A stretch of DNA of 64,000 nt from Roseovarius salinarum. Lineage in GTDB: Bacteria > Pseudomonadota > Alphaproteobacteria > Rhodobacterales > Rhodobacteraceae. Made by a program: the position numbers and the translations under genes. Positions 58,474 to 64,000 of this stretch are shown piece after piece (the first letter of the stretch is position 1; every line of letters begins with the position of its first letter). The notes below the pieces were generated by a model. It ran no database searches. It was not told where the DNA came from and was given only the letters and a program-made list of their open reading frames with translations. The stretch spans positions 245,323 through 309,322 of the forward strand of contig NZ_PHNT01000001.1 of the NCBI RefSeq assembly GCF_002834145.1. The letters run 5' to 3'.

Positions 58474-59094
58474 ATGAGCATGAGCCTGTCCGATCCGCTA
58501 CTGATCATCGCGGCCTGGGCCGTCGCCGCGGGCAGCCCCGGCCCCGCGACGCTGGCGATCTCCGGGGCGGCGATGGCGCAGGGGCGTGGCTCCGGGCTTG
58601 CCACCGCCGCCGGGGTGGCGTGTGGCTCGGCCTCCTGGGGCGTGGCCGCCGCGCTGGGGATGAGCGCGCTCATGCTGGCCCACGCCTGGGTGTTCTCCGC
58701 GGTCAAGGTCGTGGGTGCGGCCTATCTGCTCTATCTTGCGGCGCGCAGCCTGTGGCGGGCGTGGCAGGCGCAAGGTGCCCCTGCGACGGTGCCGCCGCGG
58801 GGCCGCCTTTTCATGCGCGGGCTTCTGGTGCACCTGACGAACCCCAAGGCGGTATTGGCGTGGGGGGCGGTCTTTGCCGTGGCGCTGCCGGGGGGCGCGG
58901 GCGCGTCGCAGGTCTGGCAGTTGTTCGCGCTGCTCTTCGCGACGTCCGCGGTGATCTTCGTGGCCTATGCACTGGCGTTTTCCGTCGGACCCGTGGCGCG
59001 CGGCTACGCCAGGTTGCAACGCGCCTTCGATGTCGCATTCGGCATGCTGTTCGGCGCGGCGGGCCTCAAGCTGCTGACGGCGCGCCTGCCATGA
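58474..59094 (+). CDS. LysE-family translocator
   Basis: A 206-residue protein with six hydrophobic helices and the LysE/RhtB family start [50 protein letters not shown] is a second conserved block. Members export amino acids or their derivatives; the substrate here is unknown. ATG 58474 is chosen over 58480. Its stop overlaps the acpS start. Confidence 0.9.
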   Translation: MSMSLSDPLLIIAAWAVAAGSPGPATLAISGAAMAQGRGSGLATAAGVACGSASWGVAAALGMSALMLAHAWVFSAVKVVGAAYLLYLAARSLWRAWQAQGAPATVPPRGRLFMRGLLVHLTNPKAVLAWGAVFAVALPGGAGASQVWQLFALLFATSAVIFVAYALAFSVGPVARGYARLQRAFDVAFGMLFGAAGLKLLTARLP

Positions 59095-59498
59095 TCCTCG
59101 GCATCGGCACGGATCTGGCCAACATCGAGCGCATCGCCGGCACGATCGAGCGCTTCGGCGACCGCTTCAAGGCCCGCGTCTTCACCGACGTCGAACGCGC
59201 CAAGGCCGAGCGGCGCGCGGATGTCGTGGGCACCTACGCCAAGCGCTGGGCGGCCAAGGAAGCGTGTTCCAAGGCGCTTGGCACCGGGCTGCGCATGGGC
59301 ATCGCCTGGCGGGACATGGCGGTGAGCAACCTCGACACCGGCCAGCCGCGCATGCATGTCACGGGCTGGGCCGCCGATCGGCTGGCCGAGATGACACCGC
59401 CGGACCACGTCGCCGAAATCCATGTCACCCTGACCGACGATCACCCGTGGGCGCAGGCCTTCGTGGTGATCGAGGCCCTGCCGGAGGCCGCGGGGTAA
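59091..59498 (+). CDS. acpS: Holo-[acyl-carrier-protein] synthase
   Basis: Transfers the phosphopantetheine arm of CoA to acyl carrier protein. [17 protein letters not shown], the [10 protein letters not shown] block, [18 protein letters not shown] and [19 protein letters not shown] identify AcpS. 135 residues. ATG overlaps the preceding stop (ATGA). lepB and rnc follow, as in many alphaproteobacteria. Confidence 0.96.
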   Translation: MILGIGTDLANIERIAGTIERFGDRFKARVFTDVERAKAERRADVVGTYAKRWAAKEACSKALGTGLRMGIAWRDMAVSNLDTGQPRMHVTGWAADRLAEMTPPDHVAEIHVTLTDDHPWAQAFVVIEALPEAAG

Positions 59499-59535
59499 CC
59501 CGGGCCGCGGGAGGCGCGGCCCCCGGCCAAGCGCC

Positions 59536-59564
59536 TTGACACCCGTGCCCGCCCGCCCCATGAA
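59536..59564 (+). promoter_or_regulatory. Candidate lepB promoter
   Basis: TTGACA (59536-59541) and CATGAA (59559-59564) spaced by 17 bases, in the 100-base gap before lepB, 35 bases upstream of the start. Confidence 0.35.
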
Positions 59565-59598
59565 GCGCGCGAACCCAGCCACCCAGCGGAGAGCGACA

Positions 59599-60450
59599 AT
59601 GGCCAGCGACGCCAAGACGGGAAGCGCGATCGTGGAGACGATCAAGACGGTCGTCTATGCCCTGCTGCTGGCCGGGATCTTCCGCACGATCTTCTTCCAG
59701 CCGTTCTGGATCCCGTCGGGGTCGATGAAGGACACGCTGCTGGTGGGTGATTTCCTGTTCGTCAACAAGATGGCCTACGGCTACTCCTATGCCTCCTGCC
59801 CGTCGATCCGCCTGCCGGGCCTCGGCATCGACATCGACGCCGAGGACATCTGCGGATGGATGAAGACCGGCGACCCGCGGGACGGCGGGGGCCGCATCCT
59901 GGGCGGCACGCCGGAGCGCGGCGACATCGTGGTGTTCCGCCACCCGGTGCAGGGCACGGATTTCATCAAGCGCATCGTGGGCCTGCCCGGCGACTCGATC
60001 CAGATGAAGCAGGGCGTGCTGCATATCGACGGACAGCCCGTGGATCTGGAGCCCGCCGGCACCTTCGAGGAGATATTCCGGCCGCAGGGGCCGATGGGCG
60101 TGCGCCCGCGCTGCGAGAACGGCGTGGTGGGGCAGGGTGCGGTGTGCCGAAAGTCACGTTTCATCGAGACGCTGCCCAACGGCGAGAGCCACAACATCCT
60201 GAACATCACGACGCAACGGTCGGACAACACGGGCGTGTTCCGCGTGCCCGAGGGGCATTACTTCTTCATGGGCGACAACCGCGACAACTCCACCGATTCG
60301 CGGTACCCGCAGGCGGTGGGCGGCGTGGGCTTCGTGCCCTACGAGGACCTGATCGGCCGGGCGGGCCGCGTGATGTTCTCGTCGGCCGGCCGGTCGATGC
60401 TGTATTTCTGGACGTGGCGCGGCGACCGGTTCTTCGAGGGGATCGATTGA
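59599..60450 (+). CDS. lepB: Signal peptidase I
   Basis: Cleaves signal peptides of secreted proteins at the outer face of the inner membrane. One N-terminal helix, then nucleophile S42 (IPSGSMKDT) and base K124 ([12 protein letters not shown]). [12 protein letters not shown] is another hallmark. 283 residues. ATG 59599 follows GGAGAG; earlier in-frame TTG rejected. The stop overlaps the rnc start. Confidence 0.95.
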   Translation: MASDAKTGSAIVETIKTVVYALLLAGIFRTIFFQPFWIPSGSMKDTLLVGDFLFVNKMAYGYSYASCPSIRLPGLGIDIDAEDICGWMKTGDPRDGGGRILGGTPERGDIVVFRHPVQGTDFIKRIVGLPGDSIQMKQGVLHIDGQPVDLEPAGTFEEIFRPQGPMGVRPRCENGVVGQGAVCRKSRFIETLPNGESHNILNITTQRSDNTGVFRVPEGHYFFMGDNRDNSTDSRYPQAVGGVGFVPYEDLIGRAGRVMFSSAGRSMLYFWTWRGDRFFEGID

Positions 60451-61130
60451 AGCTGTCGAAGGAGCTCAGGGCGCTGCAGGCGCGGCTCGGGCACGCGTTC
60501 GGCGATCCGGCCCTTCTGGTGCGCGCCGTCACCCATTCGTCGATGGCCACACCGACCCGCGACGACAACCAGCGCCTGGAGTTCCTTGGCGACCGGGTGC
60601 TCGGGCTGGTGATGGCCGAGGCGCTTCTGGAGCTCGATCCGGCCGCGACGGAAGGCCAGCTCGCGCCGCGCTTCAACACGCTGGTGCGCAAGGAAACCTG
60701 CGCCGAGGTCGCCCGCGACATAGACCTGGGCCAGGTGCTGAAGCTCGGCCGGTCTGAGATGCTGTCGGGGGGGCGGCGCAAGCAGGCCCTGCTGGGCGAT
60801 GCGATGGAGGCGGTGATCGCCGCCGTCTACCGCGACGCCGGCTTCGACGCGGCCAAGGCGATGGTGCTGCGGCTCTGGGGGGACAGGCTGTCCACGGTCG
60901 AGGCGGATGCCCGCGACGCCAAGACCGCCCTGCAGGAATGGGCGCAGGCGCGCGGCATGGCCCCGCCCGTGTATTCCGAAACGTCGCGGTCCGGCCCCGA
61001 CCACGCGCCGCGGTTCACGATCGAGGCACGGCTGGGCAACGGGGCCGCCGCGACCGCCACCGCCGGATCGAAGCGCCAGGCCGAACAGGCGGCGGCCAGC
61101 GCGCTGCTGTCCCGGTTGGGCCAGGCGTGA
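60447..61130 (+). CDS. rnc: Ribonuclease III
   Basis: Cleaves double-stranded RNA in rRNA and mRNA processing. Signature [11 protein letters not shown] with E45 and D49, second acidic pair D118 and E121 in [12 protein letters not shown], and a C-terminal dsRNA-binding domain (about 150-227). 227 residues. The start is TTG, overlapping the lepB stop (TTGA), with GAGGG six bases before. Confidence 0.95.
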   Translation: MKLSKELRALQARLGHAFGDPALLVRAVTHSSMATPTRDDNQRLEFLGDRVLGLVMAEALLELDPAATEGQLAPRFNTLVRKETCAEVARDIDLGQVLKLGRSEMLSGGRRKQALLGDAMEAVIAAVYRDAGFDAAKAMVLRLWGDRLSTVEADARDAKTALQEWAQARGMAPPVYSETSRSGPDHAPRFTIEARLGNGAAATATAGSKRQAEQAAASALLSRLGQA

Positions 61131-61193
61131 GCCGGTGTCATGCGGTGCGCCTTGCGGCGCGCAGTTTCGTTTCGCGCTCGGGCCGCGCGGGCC

Positions 61194-61244
61194 CCGAGGG
61201 GCGCTGCCCCTCGGCTCCCCGGAGTATTTGGACCAAGGTGAGGG
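61194..61244 (+). repeat. Interspersed palindromic repeat, copy D
   Basis: A 9-base perfect stem (61194-61202 with 61206-61214) closes a GCT loop and is followed by the core CCCCGGAGTATTTGGACCAA at 61217-61236. Only the first hairpin of copies A and B is present. It lies in the 214-base gap between rnc and era. Confidence 0.75.
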
Positions 61245-61344
61245 ACGCGGGCGGTGCGTTGTGCGGCCGCGCGCGGCCCCGGCCGGGGTGGTGCGGGCCG
61301 CGGATTTCCGGTAAGTCGCCGCAATCACCAGCCAGGATCCCCCA

Positions 61345-62250
61345 ATGACCCAACGCGCCGGTTTCGTCGCCCTGATCGGAGAGCCCAACGCGGGCAAGTC
61401 CACGCTCATGAACCGCATGGTGGGCGCCAAGGTCTCGATCGTCACGCACAAGGTGCAGACGACCCGCGCGCGCATCCGCGGGGTGGCGCTCGAAGGCGAC
61501 AGCCAGATCGTGTTCGTGGACACGCCCGGTCTTTTCCGGCCGCGCCGGCGGCTCGACCGCGCGATGGTGTCCGCCGCCTGGGGCGGCGCGGGCGACGCGG
61601 ACGCGGTCGTCCTGCTGGTGGAAGCCCACCGCGGCGTCACGGAAGGCGTCGCGGCGATCCTCGCGCGGCTGGGCGAGGTGGCCGGCGATCGCCCCGTCGC
61701 GCTGGCGATCAACAAGATCGACCGCGTGAAACGCGAGGTGCTTCTGGCGCTGGCGGCCGATCTCAACGAGCGCTTCGCATTCACCCGGACCTTCATGATC
61801 TCGGCCGAGAAGGGGCACGGCGTGGCGGACCTGCGCGCGTGGTTGGCCGGGGTCGTGCCCGAGGGGCCGTGGCTTTATCCCGAGGACCAGATCGCCGACC
61901 TGCCGATGCGGATGCTCGCCGCCGAGATCACGCGCGAGAAGCTTACGCTGCGGTTGCACCAGGAACTGCCCTACCAGCTCACGGTCGAGACCGAGACCTG
62001 GCAGGAACGCGACGACGGCAGCGCGCGCATCGACCAGGTGATCTATGTCGCGCGCGAGGGGCACAAGGGCATCGTGCTCGGCCGCAGGGGCGAGACGGTC
62101 AAATCGGTCAGCCGCGCGGCGCGCGAGGAGCTGGAGGAATTCCTGGGCCGCCGCGTGCACCTTTTCCTTCAGGTCAAGGTGCGCCCGCAGTGGCAGGAAG
62201 AGGCGGAGCGGTACTCGGAGATGGGGCTCGAGTTCCGGGAAGGGGACTGA
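61345..62250 (+). CDS. era: GTPase Era
   Basis: GTP-binding factor for 16S rRNA maturation and small ribosomal subunit assembly. The G1 loop GEPNAGKST at 12-20, DTPGLF at 59-64, NKID and a C-terminal KH domain (EFLGRRVHLFLQVKV) are present. 301 residues. It follows rnc across 214 bases containing repeat copy D. Confidence 0.97.
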   Translation: MTQRAGFVALIGEPNAGKSTLMNRMVGAKVSIVTHKVQTTRARIRGVALEGDSQIVFVDTPGLFRPRRRLDRAMVSAAWGGAGDADAVVLLVEAHRGVTEGVAAILARLGEVAGDRPVALAINKIDRVKREVLLALAADLNERFAFTRTFMISAEKGHGVADLRAWLAGVVPEGPWLYPEDQIADLPMRMLAAEITREKLTLRLHQELPYQLTVETETWQERDDGSARIDQVIYVAREGHKGIVLGRRGETVKSVSRAAREELEEFLGRRVHLFLQVKVRPQWQEEAERYSEMGLEFREGD

Positions 62251-62259
62251 GGTCCGCGC

Positions 62260-62595
62260 ATGAGCCGCCTGGCCACCGAGTTCTGGGTCCACGCCTACCT
62301 TGCCCGGCTGCGCCTGGCCGGGATCCCGGCCTTCGTCACCGCGCACGGGGACGACACCGCCGGGGCCGTTCTGGTCAAGCTCAACACGCTCGACGGGCGC
62401 GCGCGGGTCTTCCAGCGCAGCTACGATCCCGTCGCGCAGTCGCGGCGCTGGACGATCCTGGCAGACGGCGAGGAGGTGCAGGTTGATGCTGCCGTGGCCC
62501 GGCAGCGCGATTTCGACCCCGACCTCTGGGTCCTGGAGGTGGAGGACCGGCACGGACGCCATCTTCTGGATGAGCCGGGACTTGACGGCGACTGA
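62260..62595 (+). CDS. DUF1491 family protein
   Basis: A 111-residue protein starting MSRLATEFWVHAYLARLRLAG, with VLVKLNTLDGRARVFQRSYD and FDPDLWVLEVEDR, the pattern of DUF1491 from alphaproteobacteria. Function unknown. Nine bases after era, probably co-transcribed. Confidence 0.88.
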   Translation: MSRLATEFWVHAYLARLRLAGIPAFVTAHGDDTAGAVLVKLNTLDGRARVFQRSYDPVAQSRRWTILADGEEVQVDAAVARQRDFDPDLWVLEVEDRHGRHLLDEPGLDGD

Positions 62596-62609
62596 CCGGG
62601 CGTGGCCCA

Positions 62610-62623
62610 TTGACCTGCGTCAA
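62610..62623. promoter_or_regulatory. FNR-type palindrome upstream of the universal stress gene
   Basis: TTGAC-CTGC-GTCAA is a perfect palindrome of the FNR/FnrL form (consensus TTGAT-N4-ATCAA) whose centre lies 84 bases before the usp start codon. Position suggests anaerobic or oxygen-responsive activation. Confidence 0.6.
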
Positions 62624-62700
62624 TGCGCCCGTTCCGCCCGTGCCCCAGTTTTCGGGACATCGCGCCGGACAGGAGGCGCCCGAACAGGGAGGTCCCAGGA

Positions 62701-63228
62701 ATGAACAAGCACATCTTCGTCGCAACCGACGGGTCGGACACCGCCATGCGCGCTGTCGACCTGGCCGCCGAGATCGCGGCCGCTTTCGACGTGCCGCTGA
62801 CGATCGGACACGTGCTGCAGCACGGCAAGCCGGTGGATGAACTCAGTCGCATGGCCGAGGTCGAGCACCTGGTCGAGCATGTGCACAAGAAATCCGACAT
62901 CCAGTGGGACAACATTCCCGGCGGCATGGGCGACCTGTTCGTCGGGCACCGCCCGTCGCAGGACGTGGTGCGCATCGTGACCATGATCGGAGACGAGATC
63001 GTGTCGCGCGCCTCGGACCGCGCGAAGGAACTGGGAGTCAAGACGGTCGATACCACGACCGGCGACGGCGATTACGCCGACGAGATCCTCGACATGGCCG
63101 AGCGGGCCGGGGCCGACATGATCGTGCTGGGCAACCGCGGCCTGGGCCGCCTGCGCCGGGCGCTGCTGGGCAGCGTGTCGCAGAAGGTCAACCAGAACGC
63201 CGAGTGCACTGTGGTGACGGTGCGCTGA
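62701..63228 (+). CDS. Universal stress protein (UspA family)
   Basis: Single UspA domain starting MNKHIFVATDGSD and ending LGSVSQKVNQNAECTVVTV; the nucleotide-binding G-x2-G-x8-9-G(S) motif is in GNRGLGRLRRALLGSVS. 175 residues. GGGAGG lies ten bases before the ATG. The FNR-type site upstream suggests expression under low oxygen. A terminator follows. Confidence 0.92.
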   Translation: MNKHIFVATDGSDTAMRAVDLAAEIAAAFDVPLTIGHVLQHGKPVDELSRMAEVEHLVEHVHKKSDIQWDNIPGGMGDLFVGHRPSQDVVRIVTMIGDEIVSRASDRAKELGVKTVDTTTGDGDYADEILDMAERAGADMIVLGNRGLGRLRRALLGSVSQKVNQNAECTVVTVR

Positions 63229-63246
63229 CCCGGCGTCGCGGATGAT

Positions 63247-63276
63247 GGGTGAGGGGCCGGACCCCTCACCCGTTTT
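63247..63276 (+). terminator. Rho-independent terminator after the universal stress gene
   Basis: A perfect 10-base stem (63247-63256 with 63262-63271) around CCGGA is followed by CGTTTT on the plus strand. It lies 18 bases after the stop and just before the convergent gene's end. Confidence 0.8.
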
Positions 63277-63277
63277 C

Positions 63278-64000
63278 TCACTTCACCTTGATCACCTTGC
63301 GCGCCAGCACGGCCTGGTTCGACACGTCCAGGAAGCGCAGTTCGTAGACGCCCGCGGTCTCGGGCAGGGTGATCCGCACCGGCGGGCCGTCGCCGGTCTT
63401 GACCGCCTCGATCCAGGTGAAGATCGCCTGGTTGCCGCGCGCCAGCGTGATCCGCTGATCGCCGCTTTCGCTGTCCACGCTCCAGCTCACCTCGATCGTC
63501 GCGCCCGGCGCCGCCGTGTCCGGGGCCTCGATGCTCGCACCCTTTTCCAGCGCCGCATCCTCGGCCAGCACCTCGACCTGCGTGCTGGCCATGACGCGGT
63601 CGCCCTTGGCGAGAACGTAGCGCAACTCGTAAAGGCCAGTGGTCCCGGGCGCCGTCATGTCGCGCTCGCTCTTGTTGCCGACGCGGAAGTAGTCGCCGCG
63701 GTCCTTGTCGCTGCCGGCGGGCACGATGGTGATGTAGTCGCGGTGATGCACCGTGCCGGTCCATTCCACGCGGATGTCGTCGCCCGCCCGGATTTCCCCG
63801 GGCGCCGAAATGGTCACCTCGGGCTCGGTGACCTCGATGGTCTGGCTGGCCATCGTGCGCTTGCCCTTGCTGAGGACGTAGCGGACCTCGTAGAGGCCGG
63901 TGTCGGCCGGGGCCCTCAGGCTCTTGGTGCCGTCGGACCCGCCCACGCGGAAGTAATCGCCGCTGGCGCCCTCGTCGGCGCCCATGGGCACGATGGTGAC
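63278..64000 (-). CDS. Repeat-containing protein, C-terminal part (possible VWA-domain protein)
   Basis: The gene enters from beyond the right edge; 240 residues are visible. They hold two and a half units of about 90 residues, each with (V/I)TIVP, GDYFRVG, APxxTGLYE(V/L)RYVL and a linker of AP motifs; unit 2 begins near residue 90 and unit 3 near 184. Such Ig-like beta repeats follow VWA domains in Rhodobacteraceae proteins known to me, but the VWA part is not visible here. Confidence 0.75.
   Translation of the reverse strand, partial: VTIVPMGADEGASGDYFRVGGSDGTKSLRAPADTGLYEVRYVLSKGKRTMASQTIEVTEPEVTISAPGEIRAGDDIRVEWTGTVHHRDYITIVPAGSDKDRGDYFRVGNKSERDMTAPGTTGLYELRYVLAKGDRVMASTQVEVLAEDAALEKGASIEAPDTAAPGATIEVSWSVDSESGDQRITLARGNQAIFTWIEAVKTGDGPPVRITLPETAGVYELRFLDVSNQAVLARKVIKVK

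Overview
The window is an ordinary, densely packed piece of chromosome from a high-G+C alphaproteobacterium, most likely a marine Rhodobacteraceae (roseobacter-type) species. The argument for this is gene content and order: pckA divergent from chvI-chvG-hprK-rapZ-EIIA(Man)-HPr, an electron transfer flavoprotein with its ubiquinone oxidoreductase, DUF6473 and DUF6732 proteins typical of that family, a def-def-fmt cluster, an aerobic-type cobalamin cluster with CbiX, and an FNR-type palindrome before a universal stress gene. I see no rRNA, tRNA, prophage, insertion sequence or CRISPR array. About 73 protein genes cover more than 95 percent of the sequence. Many neighbours overlap by 4 bases (ATGA, GTGA or TTGA), so translational coupling is common.

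Layout. 1-6.4 kb: pyrB with three small membrane-protein genes, parC, an SH3-domain protein, a short-chain dehydrogenase and a HIG1-type protein. 6.4-10.8 kb: a PduO-type cobalamin adenosyltransferase, etfB-etfA, a DUF6473 protein and 3-hydroxybutyryl-CoA dehydrogenase. 10.9-18.2 kb: pckA, then the divergent chvIG-hprK-rapZ-EIIA-HPr-acyltransferase run, which joins a two-component system to a regulatory (non-transporting) phosphotransferase branch. 18.2-24.3 kb: a membrane protein, greA, ETF-ubiquinone oxidoreductase, a TPR lipoprotein-like secreted protein and ispE. 24.3-37.9 kb: a TRAP transporter (dctMQP), a DUF1810 gene, and a complete histidine-utilisation locus: hutI-hutH-hutG-CoA transferase-acyl-CoA dehydrogenase-hutU on one strand and hutF-hutC on the other, with a HutC-like operator between them. 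37.9-45.9 kb: glutathionyl-hydroquinone reductase and the cobalamin cluster DUF6732-cbiX-cobH-cobL-cobI-cbiG/cobJ-cobM. 46-54 kb: a PatB/MalY-type aminotransferase, def, a degenerate def paralogue, fmt, two YeaQ-like membrane proteins, rnhA, a methyltransferase, DUF3429, ispH, a NYN nuclease-like protein and folK. 54-64 kb: rpoZ-rel, DUF2062, pdxJ, two membrane proteins, acpS, lepB, rnc, era, DUF1491, a universal stress protein, and the C-terminal part of a repeat-containing surface-type protein.

The most unusual feature is the histidine locus. A CaiB/BaiF-type CoA transferase and an acyl-CoA dehydrogenase are inserted between hutG and hutU with 4-base overlaps. The simplest functional reading is a feeder route that oxidises imidazole propionate (dihydrourocanate) to urocanate through CoA esters, with electrons passing to the ETF system also encoded here. 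This is inference, not shown by sequence alone. Other points worth a second look are a family of interspersed palindromic repeats (four copies), a deformylase paralogue that has lost both a metal ligand and the catalytic glutamate, a CbiX with eight clustered cysteines and an 18-histidine tail, a CbiG-CobJ fusion with a TTG start, and a pair of 13-base direct repeats exactly 20 bases apart between pckA and chvI.
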